DNA from: Thiothrix caldifontis
GTDB taxonomy: Bacteria; Pseudomonadota; Gammaproteobacteria; Thiotrichales; Thiotrichaceae
DNA: 64,000 bases
NCBI RefSeq assembly: GCF_900107695.1
Contig: NZ_FNQP01000011.1
Coordinates: 1 to 64,000, forward strand
Reading direction: 5' to 3'
Shown: in pieces, positions 27,235 to 36,406 of the stretch
How positions within the stretch are numbered: position 1 is the first letter of the stretch
Layout of the letters: each line of letters starts with the position of its first letter
Position numbers and translations under genes: made by a program
Notes under the pieces: generated by a model
What the model saw: only the letters and a program-made list of their open reading frames with translations
What the model was told of the DNA's origin: nothing
Database searches by the model: none

Positions 27235-29279
27235 TGCAACGCTTGCACCCTTGGCATGTCACGGTATTGACCCTGTTATTGGGAATGTTGGTGGAGGGCG
27301 CTGCACTCTTCCTGTTGCTGCATCAGCCTTGGTTGGGGATACGGGTTGCGCCGGATGTTGCTTCCGGTTTTGTGCAGGTCAAAGCGGCCGCGGCAGGTTC
27401 ACCGGCAGCAGGCGTGGTATCAGCGGGGGTGGTGTTGACCACTATTCAACAGGGACAGGTGCAAGTGCCACTGACTCAAACCTTGTTTCTGCCTGCTTTT
27501 TTCAGCAAAACCCATGCGGATTATCAGGCGTATCTGGCGAATCAAACTACCATCCATCGCGTATTAAGCAACGGTAGTCCGGTGGTGTTGCGGGACAATC
27601 AGGGGCGTGATTATGCCGTGATGCCTGCACAAACCACGCCGTTATCGGCATTGCCCAGTGGCTTTTGGGTATTTTCGGGTATTTTTATGTTAGTGCCTCT
27701 GGTGGGCGCATTTGTGTGGGGATACCGCCGTGGGGAAGTGGCAACACGCGCCTTGTTAATGGGCAGTATCGGGCATTATATTTTCTTCATGCTGGGGACA
27801 CTTCATCTCAGCAAAGAGCTGGCATTTTCAGGGGGTAGTGCGGAATGGCTGGCATTGCTGGAAGTCATGAGTTTGAATGTTTATATCCTAGCGTTTAATG
27901 TGTTATTTGCTAAATACCCGAATCCCGTCATTCAGAATAATCGGGTGTTTTATGTATTGGGGGCAATTTCACTCGTGTTGATCCTGAATTTTCAGTTTGC
28001 ATGGGTTGATTTACCGATTCACAATTTTTTGTGGCAGTCGTTTCCACCGTTTATGATGGCACTGGTTTTCAGTTATCAGCAGGTGCGCAGTAGTCGGGCT
28101 GATCCCATTAACCGTACCATTGCGCGTATTACCCAGTTTTCGATTATTTTCCCCTTCTTGCCTATCATGTTTCTCTACGTGTTGCCGTTATTACTGAACA
28201 TGCAGCCTTTGGTGAGTCAGGATATGTCACGGGTATTGGGGTCAGTGGTCTTTGTGGGTTTGGGCATTGCGACGTTGCGCTACCGTTTGTTTGAGGTGGA
28301 ACAGTGGTGGTTCAAGGTGTGGCTGTGGTTGTTGGGCGGCATTTTGGTGGGTGTGATCGACATTGTATTGGTGGGGCTGTTGCACACGTCACACGTTTAT
28401 TCTTTGGGGTTTGCGGTGATTGTGGCGGGCTTTGTGTATTTCCCGCTACGCCAATGGCTGCTGGGGAAACTGATGCCCTTGGACAGTCAATCAGTGCAGG
28501 ATTTTTTGCCGACGTTCAGTGCCTTGATGGGCAGTGCAGTGTCGCGTGAGGCATTTGGGCAACGTTGGCAAATGGCGTTGAGTACCCGCTTTCAGCCCTT
28601 GCATATCACGCGGCAACCGCAGGCTTTAGCCGCAGCGACCTTGGCGGAAAACGGTCTGCATCTGGATGTGCCTAATTTGTACGGCGATGCGAGTTTGCGT
28701 TTGACGGGCAAGCAACAGGGGATGCGGCTGTTCGGTCGGGCTGACCTCAAAACGGTTGCGTCATTGCTGGCGATTGCCCGCATTGCCAGTAACGCCAGCG
28801 ACACGCGCCAGCAAGCCGTGCTGATGGAGCGAACCCGCATTATGCGCGACCTGCATGACACAGTGGGGGCGAAATTGCTGACGCTTTCCCATACCCTGCC
28901 TACGCCGCGTCATCGGCAGGCGGCACAGGAATCCCTGCAAACCTTGCGTGACATTATCAATTTGACGTTGCATAAAGCGCCGTTTTTATTGGGTGAATAC
29001 TTAGCGGATTGGCGGGCTGAAACGGTTGAGCGCACGGAAGCAGCAGGGGTGCAACTGCATTGGTGGGTAGACCCGGCCTTAGAAGGCTTGGAACTGCGGC
29101 CGGGGCAAATGGTGGAATTGTTGCTGTTTGTGCGCGATACCACTAGGCGCTTGCTGCAATCACCCGCTGTGGCCCAGCTTGATGTGCATTGCGAGCGGGT
29201 GGGCGACCAGTTAAACCTGAGTGTGAGGGCGGCGGATAACCCGCAGTTAACGGCGACATGTACACTGAATTTCACCTGA
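27231..29279 (+). CDS. NarX-like membrane kinase with degenerate ATPase domain (tandem copy 2)
   Basis: The 682-residue homologue of the preceding gene starts at an ATG overlapping its stop (ATGA); an upstream extension to 27099 is spurious. It has the same layout: first helix, PDZ-like periplasmic segment with AAAAGSPAAG, and multi-helix membrane block. The dimerisation helix keeps the acceptor as ERTRIMRDLHDTVGAKL, His542. The ATPase domain is eroded: the N-box site reads RDTTRRLLQSP (Arg640 in place of Asn). No D-x-G-x-G or G-x-G-L loop follows, and the protein ends about 45 residues later. It probably cannot bind ATP itself but could be phosphorylated by a partner. Confidence 0.85.
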   Translation: MMQRLHPWHVTVLTLLLGMLVEGAALFLLLHQPWLGIRVAPDVASGFVQVKAAAAGSPAAGVVSAGVVLTTIQQGQVQVPLTQTLFLPAFFSKTHADYQAYLANQTTIHRVLSNGSPVVLRDNQGRDYAVMPAQTTPLSALPSGFWVFSGIFMLVPLVGAFVWGYRRGEVATRALLMGSIGHYIFFMLGTLHLSKELAFSGGSAEWLALLEVMSLNVYILAFNVLFAKYPNPVIQNNRVFYVLGAISLVLILNFQFAWVDLPIHNFLWQSFPPFMMALVFSYQQVRSSRADPINRTIARITQFSIIFPFLPIMFLYVLPLLLNMQPLVSQDMSRVLGSVVFVGLGIATLRYRLFEVEQWWFKVWLWLLGGILVGVIDIVLVGLLHTSHVYSLGFAVIVAGFVYFPLRQWLLGKLMPLDSQSVQDFLPTFSALMGSAVSREAFGQRWQMALSTRFQPLHITRQPQALAAATLAENGLHLDVPNLYGDASLRLTGKQQGMRLFGRADLKTVASLLAIARIASNASDTRQQAVLMERTRIMRDLHDTVGAKLLTLSHTLPTPRHRQAAQESLQTLRDIINLTLHKAPFLLGEYLADWRAETVERTEAAGVQLHWWVDPALEGLELRPGQMVELLLFVRDTTRRLLQSPAVAQLDVHCERVGDQLNLSVRAADNPQLTATCTLNFT

Positions 29280-29367
29280 ACGGGTGAGGTTGTGGCGTAG
29301 CGATAGAGCTACACTCGACTGATAAACAGAAGGACTTGCGAGAAAGATAACGGAGGGGGAAGGGAGC

Positions 29368-30000
29368 ATGAAGATGAATATCCTAATCCTTGATGATCAT
29401 CCTTTATTTGCCGAAGCGATGCGACAGGTGTTATTGCGGCTGGGCAACCATGTGTTTGTCCAGATGGCTGACAGTGTAGGGCGGGCATTGGCGTTTATTG
29501 ACAGTGGCAAATGCTACGATTTGATTTTACTGGATTTAAAACTGCCGGGGCTGGATGGCTTTGCATTTATGCGGGTATTGCATGAGCGGTTGGTGACCGC
29601 ACCGCTGATTGTGGTATCGGCCTCAGAAGATCGAGCTAAGGTGCAACAAGTGATGGCGGCAGGGGCGATGGGCTACATCCCAAAATCGTCAGACGCAAAA
29701 ACGATGCTCAATGTGATCCATCAAGTGATGGCGGGCAACCCGTGTTTTCCGGCAACGTCGGCGGAAGTGATCCATTTTCCGGCACGCGCCACCACTGCAC
29801 CTGCCAGTGTTGGTATCAGTCACCGCCAGTTTGATATTTTGCAGTTGATGGAAAAAGGTTTGTCCAACAAAGCGATGGCAGATACGTTGGACATTGCCGA
29901 ATCCACCGTTAAGATTCACGTCTCCAAGCTGATTGCGGCATTAGCTGTCCACAATCGGCTGGCGTGTGTGATGGAGGCGCAGCGCTTGGGAATTCTGTGA
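29368..30000 (+). CDS. NarL/FixJ-type response regulator (second)
   Basis: The 210-residue protein has a receiver with acidic pair D-D near residue 9-10, Asp56 in LILLDLKLPG, and Lys in GYIPKSS. It has a LuxR-type DNA-binding domain (about 145-205; ISHRQFDILQLMEKGLSNKA). A strong Shine-Dalgarno (GGAGGGGGAAGGGAG) precedes the ATG. It closes the five-gene signalling block, 88 bp after the tandem kinases, and is a likely phosphorylation target of one of them. Confidence 0.88.
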   Translation: MKMNILILDDHPLFAEAMRQVLLRLGNHVFVQMADSVGRALAFIDSGKCYDLILLDLKLPGLDGFAFMRVLHERLVTAPLIVVSASEDRAKVQQVMAAGAMGYIPKSSDAKTMLNVIHQVMAGNPCFPATSAEVIHFPARATTAPASVGISHRQFDILQLMEKGLSNKAMADTLDIAESTVKIHVSKLIAALAVHNRLACVMEAQRLGIL

Positions 30001-30001
30001 C

Positions 30002-31072
30002 TCAGGCAGTAGTGTGGTATTGCTTGCCCAGTTCATGCACGGCATCCACGAGTACGCCCACCTTTTCCGGGTCGATATGCTGGTGAATGCCATGCCCCAG
30101 ATTGAACACATGCCCAGAACCTTGCCCGTAACCCGCCAATATATCTGCCACTTGCTGACGAATCACTTCCGGTGAGGCATACAATACGCAAGGATCCATA
30201 TTGCCTTGCAGTGCAACTTTATCGCCCACACGAGCGCGTGCCTCGGCAATATTAATCGTCCAATCCAGCCCCAAACCATCGCAACCCGTCTCCGTCATTG
30301 GTTCGAGCCATTGCGCCCCGCCTTTGGTGAACAGGATAACGGGAACTTTGCGCCCGTCGTTTTCACGGGTCACACCATCAACGATTTTCTGCATGTAACG
30401 CAGTGAAAATTCGCGGTAAGTAGCGGGTGTCAACGAGCCGCCCCACGTATCAAAGATCATTGCCGCTTGTGCACCGGCTGCAATTTGCGCATTCAGGTAC
30501 AGGATAATGCTATCCGCGAGCTTGTCCAGCAGCAAGTGCAGGGCTGTGGGGGTGTCATACAACATGCCTTTTATTTTGGCGAATTCCTTGCTGGAACAGC
30601 CTTCCACCATGTACGTGGCGAGCGTCCACGGACTGCCGGTGAAACCGATCAGGGGAACACGACCATCGAGTTCGCGGCGGATGGTGCGTACTGCATTCAT
30701 CACGTACTGCAATTCACCTTCAGGGTCGGGGATGCCGATTTTTTCAATATCTGCCATGCTTTGCACGGGGTTGGTGAAACGCGGGCCTTCGCCTTCCGAG
30801 AAATACAAGCCTAAGCCCATTGCATCGGGAACGGTGAGGATGTCAGAAAACAGGATTGCTGCATCCAGCGCGTAACGCTCCAGCGGTTGTAGGGTGACTT
30901 CGCAGGCAAGGTCGGCATTTTTGCACAAATCCATGAAACTGCCAGCGCGAGCGCGGGTAGCACGGTATTCAGGCAAATAACGCCCGGCTTGACGCATGAT
31001 CCAAATGGGCGTGGTATCAACCGGCTGTTTCAGGAGTGCGCGTAAAAAACGGTCGTTTTTGAGTTCGGTCAT
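30002..31072 (-). CDS. hemE: Uroporphyrinogen decarboxylase
   Basis: This enzyme decarboxylates uroporphyrinogen III to coproporphyrinogen III in haem synthesis. The 356-residue length and signatures [16 protein letters not shown] (residues 22-37) and [13 protein letters not shown] are diagnostic. The catalytic Asp is in [10 protein letters not shown]. The C-terminal [15 protein letters not shown] motif is present. It is convergent with the second response-regulator gene, only 1 bp between the two stop codons. Confidence 0.97.
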   Translation of the reverse strand: MTELKNDRFLRALLKQPVDTTPIWIMRQAGRYLPEYRATRARAGSFMDLCKNADLACEVTLQPLERYALDAAILFSDILTVPDAMGLGLYFSEGEGPRFTNPVQSMADIEKIGIPDPEGELQYVMNAVRTIRRELDGRVPLIGFTGSPWTLATYMVEGCSSKEFAKIKGMLYDTPTALHLLLDKLADSIILYLNAQIAAGAQAAMIFDTWGGSLTPATYREFSLRYMQKIVDGVTRENDGRKVPVILFTKGGAQWLEPMTETGCDGLGLDWTINIAEARARVGDKVALQGNMDPCVLYASPEVIRQQVADILAGYGQGSGHVFNLGHGIHQHIDPEKVGVLVDAVHELGKQYHTTA

Positions 31073-31113
31073 ATCGACACCCCTGAACTAAATGCGTAGA
31101 AGATTGGCGGGTG

Positions 31114-31560
31114 TTAGCCGCCGAGGCGGGTCTTGATGAGTCCGCTCACTTGCCCCATGTCGGTACGGCCTTGCGCTTTGGGTTTCAGCCAAGTCATGAC
31201 TTTGCCCATATCACGCACAGATGCTGCGCCAGTTTCAGTAACAGCTTGCTGAATGAGATCATCCAATTCGGCAGCACTGAGGGGTTGCGGAAGGTAGGTC
31301 TGGATAATGCCCAGTTCATATTCTTCCTGAGTGACCAAATCGGTGCGGCCTGCATCGCTGTATTGGCGGATGGATTCGCGGCGCTGTTTACACATTTTGT
31401 CCAACACCACCAACACGGCGGTATCGTCCATCTCAGTGCGCGTATCCACTTCTTGCTGCTTAATCGCAGCGAGAATCAGACGGATAACACCAAGCTGCGC
31501 CTTTTCATGCGCACGCATGGCGGTTTTCATGTCTTCGGTGATTTGTGCCTTGAGGCTCAT
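31114..31560 (-). CDS. yqeY: GatB/YqeY domain protein
   Basis: The 148-residue helical protein matches the YqeY family, related to the tail of the GatB amidotransferase subunit, with SLKAQITEDMKTAMRA at the start and GKVMTWLKPKAQGRTDMGQVS near the end. Members are thought to act in tRNA-linked processes, though the exact role is unclear. It starts 1 bp after the rpsU stop, a common pairing, and the two are co-transcribed. Confidence 0.92.
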   Translation of the reverse strand: MSLKAQITEDMKTAMRAHEKAQLGVIRLILAAIKQQEVDTRTEMDDTAVLVVLDKMCKQRRESIRQYSDAGRTDLVTQEEYELGIIQTYLPQPLSAAELDDLIQQAVTETGAASVRDMGKVMTWLKPKAQGRTDMGQVSGLIKTRLGG

Positions 31561-31561
31561 A

Positions 31562-31777
31562 TCAGAACAGACGCACGCGACGGTTTAGGTCACGGGAAAT
31601 GCGCTTCAGGTTGCGCTTAACAGCCGCAGCACGCATACGCTTGCGTACAGAGGTAGGCTTTTCATAGAATTCACGGGCGCGGACATCAGCTACAACGCCA
31701 GCTTTTTCACAGGTGCGCTTGAAACGGCGCAGAGCAACTTCAAAAGGTTCGGTATCACGTACTTTTACACTAGGCAT
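31562..31777 (-). CDS. rpsU: 30S ribosomal protein S21
   Basis: The 71-residue protein starts [18 protein letters not shown], followed by KRTCEKAGV and a very basic C terminus (RRVRLF), diagnostic of bS21. It binds near the anti-Shine-Dalgarno region of the small subunit. A longer open frame to 31798 adds seven residues not found in the family, so the shorter start is used. Confidence 0.97.
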   Translation of the reverse strand: MPSVKVRDTEPFEVALRRFKRTCEKAGVVADVRAREFYEKPTSVRKRMRAAAVKRNLKRISRDLNRRVRLF

Positions 31778-31871
31778 ACAAATCTGTCTCAAATCCACAA
31801 TTGAGTAAAGCGCGAGATTATACCCGCCTGCCAGCTAAATGCAAAACAATAAGTAGACGACGGGTAAAAGT

Positions 31872-31895
31872 AGTGGGGGCAACCTTGCCCCCACT
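31872..31895 (-). terminator. Hairpin after the 562-residue gene
   Basis: AGTGGGGGCAA and TTGCCCCCACT form an 11-bp inverted repeat with almost no spacer. On the minus strand it is followed by ACTTTTACC, a poor U tract, so it is a probable terminator for the gene at 31920-33608. Confidence 0.55.
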
Positions 31896-31919
31896 GTATC
31901 GCCTTGTTAATGCTGCTGG

Positions 31920-33608
31920 TTAGCCAAACAAGTGTCTGGTTTCCTCGCAAGACTTGGAGGAAAGTGCCTGAAGTTGTTTCAAGCCTTCAGTCGTCCCTTC
32001 CAGCAGGTGTTTTTCCAAACGCTCTGGCTTCATTTCCAGCATGAGTTTTAGCCCGGCTTCTAAGCTCCCACCATTGGCGAACAAGGCGGCTGACGTCGCC
32101 CGGATAGCACCGCCCAATACCACTGCCTCGAACATCTCCGGCGGCGGGCAACTCAGGCAAGGGTCAGGTCGGGGCGGAATCGGGCGGTTAGGCATCGGCA
32201 GCAACAGGTAGCGCTCAATCAAGCGTTCCCGCAACTTCAGGTCTAACAGACCCAGCCAGTCGAATACGAATTGTGTGACCCAGCATGAGCCATACAATCC
32301 GATTAAGCGTTTGCGGAACACCAGCCCGGCATCCAGCAGATTGACTTTGGGGTGGAATTCTTCAATGCCGGGGTAAGAGTACAGGCTCTCCAGCGTATGG
32401 AAGAAGAAGCAATGGCGCGGAATCTCCGGTGGGGCTAACCAGACCGCCAGATTCAGGTAATAGCGCTTGATCTTTTCCCAGTTAGCACCGCCAGCCGCTT
32501 CGATTTGGGTGATATTGATATTCATCCAGTGATGCCAAGTGGAATCGGTCGCTACCCGCCCGACATTGGCACGATGACCGTCATACACATTGATCATGGC
32601 AAACCGCTTGGCAGGCGAATCCCCTTTTGCGTGCTGCAAGGGCGGGTCAGCTAAGGTTGTTCCGTGCGCAATGACCATCGGCAGGGGTTGTACCCCGCCT
32701 GCTGCCGGGTATTCTGCCCCCGTAACCCCAGCCCCGAAATTGTAGTTATTGCCCAAGGTGATAGCCGCTAACCCTACATCGGGTTGTGGCACATGGTCAA
32801 ACACCACCCCTTCATGGGCATGGTCGGGCATCACATCAATCGGGCCTAAGGTCGGGTGGCACAATACCGGATGCGGGCGTTTACGGATATGCCAAGGGGA
32901 AGAAGAGAAGGATAACCACGCCTTCCATTGAATAGGTTGTGGTACTGCATCGCTTTGACGGTCGAATTCAATGGTTTCTGTACCTGCCATTTCTGCGGCA
33001 TTGGCAGGGCGATTGGTATCAATCCGCAACGCTGTACCAATCGGTGGCACGCCTTGCGCATTCGTCCAGGCCCGCATAGTGCCGACACGCGGAATGCGGT
33101 GACACATGGAAGCCCCTAAGTAATCATGGTCGCCAGTGGCAAATACCCCGCCTTTACGGTTATTCATCCAGGTTGTCAACACGGCTAATTCGGCATTGCT
33201 GGCAGGTAACGCACCCGGTGCAGTGATATTTGCATCAGAACCGCCGAAATTGTCCGGTTTGAAGCCGAAACACCATACCTCATCATACGCATCAATTACC
33301 CGCCCACCGGCAGGTAGCGTGCTGTCAAAGCGGAACCCAAGGTATTTAGCCGCCGTGCCAACGGGACTGGCAACGACGCTAAAGGGTACATTGGAACGTA
33401 CCCCAACATCGACCTGGAAGTGCATACAACCAACGGATGTGTCACGCAGCAAACGGATCACGCGCTCAATCCCGAAGGCATTTGCCCCCGGTGACAGGCT
33501 AATTTCGTTATCCACAACGATTAAAATATTTACCCGGCTACGCAGGTATTTCAGCAAATAATCAGACAATGCCGGGCGGGCAATGTCTATCACATGGTGT
33601 AAGTCCAT
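31920..33608 (-). CDS. Large protein of unknown function
   Basis: I do not recognise this 562-residue protein. It has no signal peptide or clear membrane helix. The N-terminal part (about 25-200) has strands and glycine turns such as VNILIVVDNEISL and GGVFATGDHDYLGASMCHR, reminiscent of a Rossmann-like or amidotransferase-like fold. The middle is His- and Pro-rich (HPTLGPIDVMPDHAHEG). The C terminus contains a CLSCPPPEMFEAVV segment. GAGGG precedes the ATG. It stands alone between rpsU and a two-component pair, with its own hairpin terminator. Confidence 0.7.
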   Translation of the reverse strand: MDLHHVIDIARPALSDYLLKYLRSRVNILIVVDNEISLSPGANAFGIERVIRLLRDTSVGCMHFQVDVGVRSNVPFSVVASPVGTAAKYLGFRFDSTLPAGGRVIDAYDEVWCFGFKPDNFGGSDANITAPGALPASNAELAVLTTWMNNRKGGVFATGDHDYLGASMCHRIPRVGTMRAWTNAQGVPPIGTALRIDTNRPANAAEMAGTETIEFDRQSDAVPQPIQWKAWLSFSSSPWHIRKRPHPVLCHPTLGPIDVMPDHAHEGVVFDHVPQPDVGLAAITLGNNYNFGAGVTGAEYPAAGGVQPLPMVIAHGTTLADPPLQHAKGDSPAKRFAMINVYDGHRANVGRVATDSTWHHWMNINITQIEAAGGANWEKIKRYYLNLAVWLAPPEIPRHCFFFHTLESLYSYPGIEEFHPKVNLLDAGLVFRKRLIGLYGSCWVTQFVFDWLGLLDLKLRERLIERYLLLPMPNRPIPPRPDPCLSCPPPEMFEAVVLGGAIRATSAALFANGGSLEAGLKLMLEMKPERLEKHLLEGTTEGLKQLQALSSKSCEETRHLFG

Positions 33609-33995
33609 TCGGAAAGCCCTCGCATTAGTGGTGAGAAAGGTGCAGGTTGACCTGCCCTTGCATTATCGGTTGCTTTAGCGAGGTAAAAAATAACGCAAAT
33701 ACGGGGTTTTTCAGGTGGCTTATCCCTAGGTTAAGGGAGGTGTTTGCTACGGCTGTCCCATAAAAAAACCGCCACACAGTTACCCATGTGGCGGTCAAGG
33801 TGCAGATTGTTGTATTCCCCAATACACGCTGTTCGTATGAGCAACAATAGCACCTGACTAGCAGAGCGCGAATCCCCCATCCTAGTGAAAGGCATGTCGA
33901 GAAAAATACCCAGTATGCGTGATAACCAACCGAGCTACCGAAGGCTTAAACTCAGCTAGACTTAGATGATCAGCCACTACCCAAACCTCACCGCT
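33609..33995. other. 387-bp intergenic region with an orphan terminator
   Basis: No protein gene is supported. The main structure is a minus-strand rho-independent terminator at 33762-33794 with no gene feeding into it from the right, so a short minus-strand RNA starting between about 33800 and 33960 is possible. The rest holds nothing recognisable apart from the promoter of the response regulator at 33996. Confidence 0.4.
33762..33794 (-). terminator. Orphan rho-independent terminator
   Basis: CCGCCACA (33769-33776) pairs with TGTGGCGG (33787-33794) across 10 nt. On the minus strand the stem is followed by TTTTTTTA. There is no gene on that strand upstream of it within 400 bp. Confidence 0.75.
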
Positions 33996-34625
33996 ATGAA
34001 CAAACCTATCAGCATCATTGTTGTGGAAGACGATCCGTTAGTCCTCAACCGTTTCATGACCCTGTTTACGACTGACCCTGCATTTCGTCTGATTGCGGCG
34101 TGTAGCAATGCCACCAGCGCCAGCAGTGTCATTCGCAGTGAACAGGCGGATGTGTTACTCACCGATCTTGGGTTGCCGGACGGTAATGGCTTGGATTTGA
34201 TTCGTTTAAGCAGCCATTTATACCCGGATACCCACATTATGGTGATCAGCGTATTTGGCGATGAAAAACATGTCATTACCGCGATTGAAGCCGGTGCAAC
34301 GGGTTATATCCTCAAAGATGATGATTCGATGGAAGTGGTACAGGCTATCCAGCAAATGTGCGCAGGCGGTGCGCCCATCAGCCCGGCGGTTGCCAGCCAC
34401 CTGCTCAAACGTCTTCGCCCCGAAGCGGATGAAGTCAAACTGACGAAAGCGGAAATAGACATTCTCCGTTTCATTGCCAAGGGTTATACTGCACAGGAAG
34501 CCGCCGACCTCAAACACATTTCCTACCACACCGTCACGTCGCATATTAAAAGTATTTACCGCAAGTTACACATTACTACCCGTGCGGAGGCGGTGCACGA
34601 GGCGGTGAAGAGGCATTTGCTGTGA
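33996..34625 (+). CDS. NarL/FixJ-type response regulator (third)
   Basis: The receiver begins ISIIVVEDDPLV, with Asp57 in LLTDLGLPDG and Lys in GYILKDDD. The LuxR-type helix-turn-helix domain is KLTKAEIDILRFIAKGYTAQ to HTVTSHIKSIYRKL. An in-frame ATG at 33966 would add ten residues; ATG 33996 fits the receiver start better, though neither has a good ribosome site. It overlaps the following kinase gene by 4 bp (GTGA), marking a cognate pair. Confidence 0.9.
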   Translation: MNKPISIIVVEDDPLVLNRFMTLFTTDPAFRLIAACSNATSASSVIRSEQADVLLTDLGLPDGNGLDLIRLSSHLYPDTHIMVISVFGDEKHVITAIEAGATGYILKDDDSMEVVQAIQQMCAGGAPISPAVASHLLKRLRPEADEVKLTKAEIDILRFIAKGYTAQEAADLKHISYHTVTSHIKSIYRKLHITTRAEAVHEAVKRHLL

Positions 34626-36403
34626 ATAACTTGGTGCGGTTACGGATTTTCTGGTGGTTGCCGCTTTACCTGTTACTGCTGTATTGGCTTACCTTGCAAT
34701 TGGATCATTTGGTATTTGCGCCTGATCCACGTTGGCACGCCGCTGTGCGTGTGGATGAGCCGGGAGCAGCACGTACCCAAGGAACTATCCGTATCCCGGA
34801 TACTGTTCTTACGCTTGATGAGCCGATGTTACTGATCCTCAATGTGAGTCAGAATCTGGTGGTACGTTACCCCGATGGTGATATTGTCGGCACAGGTGGC
34901 AGCATGGAAACCCCCATTGCCCGCAATAAACACCGCCCACTCTTGTTTCGTCTGCACCAGCGAGCCATGCTTCCCGGTGATCATTTGCACGTTGAACTGG
35001 CAGCACCACGCGGTGCGGCTAGGATGGCTAATGCCTACATCGGCCCTGCTGCTGCCTTAGAAACCGCTTGGCAATACAATAACCTGATGCGTCAGGGGGT
35101 CGTCAAAACGGTGGTCATTGTGTTACTGATTACCGCTTTGTTGATTGGCAGCATCTGGCTGTTTTATCCACATCGGAAGGAATACCTGTGGTATGCGCTT
35201 GGCTCGGCGCTGTGGGCAGTACACAGTACCAATCACCTAGTTCGTGACATTCCCGTCAGTGATCGCTTATGGGCAGCCTTGATTCCTTTCACCATTGGCT
35301 TGAGCATTCTGTCGATCATGACCATGATCTATTACTACATGCCGTTGGGGGCAAAGGGGGAGCGTCAGCATAGCCGCTCACTGCGTTACTTATGGGCAGC
35401 TTCATTGCTACTGGCGTTGCCGTTGTTTTTATTGCCTTATGAAGCCGGTACCCAAGCACGCTACCATAGCGTGTGGTACGGCTTCTTGGTCATTCTGTTC
35501 GCTTTGGTGTTGGCGTATGTGGTGCAACTGTATTGGGAACAACAAACGACCAAGCGTTTGTTGTTTGTGCTGTGTGGCTTTGCGATGTTGGTCTTTGGTA
35601 TTCATGATATTTGGGTGTTTGATAATGCAGAACTGACACGCCCGTATTTACTGCATATTGCGGCTTTGTTCACACTGCTGAGCCAGTATTTTTTGTTGGT
35701 GCGGCGTTTTGTGCTGAGTTTGCGTGAAACCCAGTATTACGCTCACCATCTGGAGGAATTGGTGGATGAGCGTGAGCAAGCCTTAGCGGCCAATTACCAG
35801 AAAATGCGGATGCTGGAGCAGGAAAAAGCGGTGGTGGACGAGCGCGAGCGTATTATGCGTGACATCCATGACGGTTTTGGTGGGCATCTGGTTTCCACCT
35901 TGGCGATGTTAGAACAGCCCAATGCGGCATTACCTGCGGTTAAGGAAAACATTCAGGATGCACTTAACGATTTGCGCTTGGTCATTGATTCACTGGATTT
36001 CGATTCACAAGACATTACCACGGCCTTGGGGATGTTCCGCAGTCGCAATCGGCGCAAGATCAAGCAGGCTGGGTTTGAATTGCACTGGGCGGTAGAAGAT
36101 ATTGACACCCCAACGGGGTTCGGGGCGGAAAAAACGTTGCAATTATTGCGTATTGTGCAAGAGGCGATTACCAACAGCATCAAACACAGCGGCGGGGATA
36201 AGATCACGGTGAGTACCGGGATGGAAGCTGACGGCAGTAGTTTCGTGCAAATTGCTGACAATGGTCGCGGTATTGCCGATACTAACCAACCCGGTAAAGG
36301 GTTGGCGAGTATGCGTAAACGCGCAGAGCGTATTGGTGCACAGCTTGTTATTAGTCCTAATCTGGCAGCCTCTGGAACCCGCGTGCGTATTAGCTTGCGG
36401 TAG
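34622..36403 (+). CDS. NarX-type sensor histidine kinase with 7TM sensor
   Basis: The 593-residue kinase starts at a GTG overlapping the regulator gene. It has an N-terminal helix, a periplasmic beta-rich domain (about 35-150), then seven transmembrane helices (about 160-375), resembling 7TMR-DISM sensors, and a coiled linker. Its catalytic part is complete: ERERIMRDIHDGFGG with His416, N box QEAITNSIKHS, G1 DNGRGI and G2 GKGLASMRKRA. It serves as an intact local reference for the two incomplete kinases at 25-29 kb. The ligand is unknown. Confidence 0.9.
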   Translation: MNNLVRLRIFWWLPLYLLLLYWLTLQLDHLVFAPDPRWHAAVRVDEPGAARTQGTIRIPDTVLTLDEPMLLILNVSQNLVVRYPDGDIVGTGGSMETPIARNKHRPLLFRLHQRAMLPGDHLHVELAAPRGAARMANAYIGPAAALETAWQYNNLMRQGVVKTVVIVLLITALLIGSIWLFYPHRKEYLWYALGSALWAVHSTNHLVRDIPVSDRLWAALIPFTIGLSILSIMTMIYYYMPLGAKGERQHSRSLRYLWAASLLLALPLFLLPYEAGTQARYHSVWYGFLVILFALVLAYVVQLYWEQQTTKRLLFVLCGFAMLVFGIHDIWVFDNAELTRPYLLHIAALFTLLSQYFLLVRRFVLSLRETQYYAHHLEELVDEREQALAANYQKMRMLEQEKAVVDERERIMRDIHDGFGGHLVSTLAMLEQPNAALPAVKENIQDALNDLRLVIDSLDFDSQDITTALGMFRSRNRRKIKQAGFELHWAVEDIDTPTGFGAEKTLQLLRIVQEAITNSIKHSGGDKITVSTGMEADGSSFVQIADNGRGIADTNQPGKGLASMRKRAERIGAQLVISPNLAASGTRVRISLR

Positions 36404-36406
36404 TGA

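Noticed and set aside
29285-29312. GTAGC...GCTAC stem after tandem kinase copy 2
   Set aside because: Only a 5-bp stem without a U tract; too weak to call a terminator.
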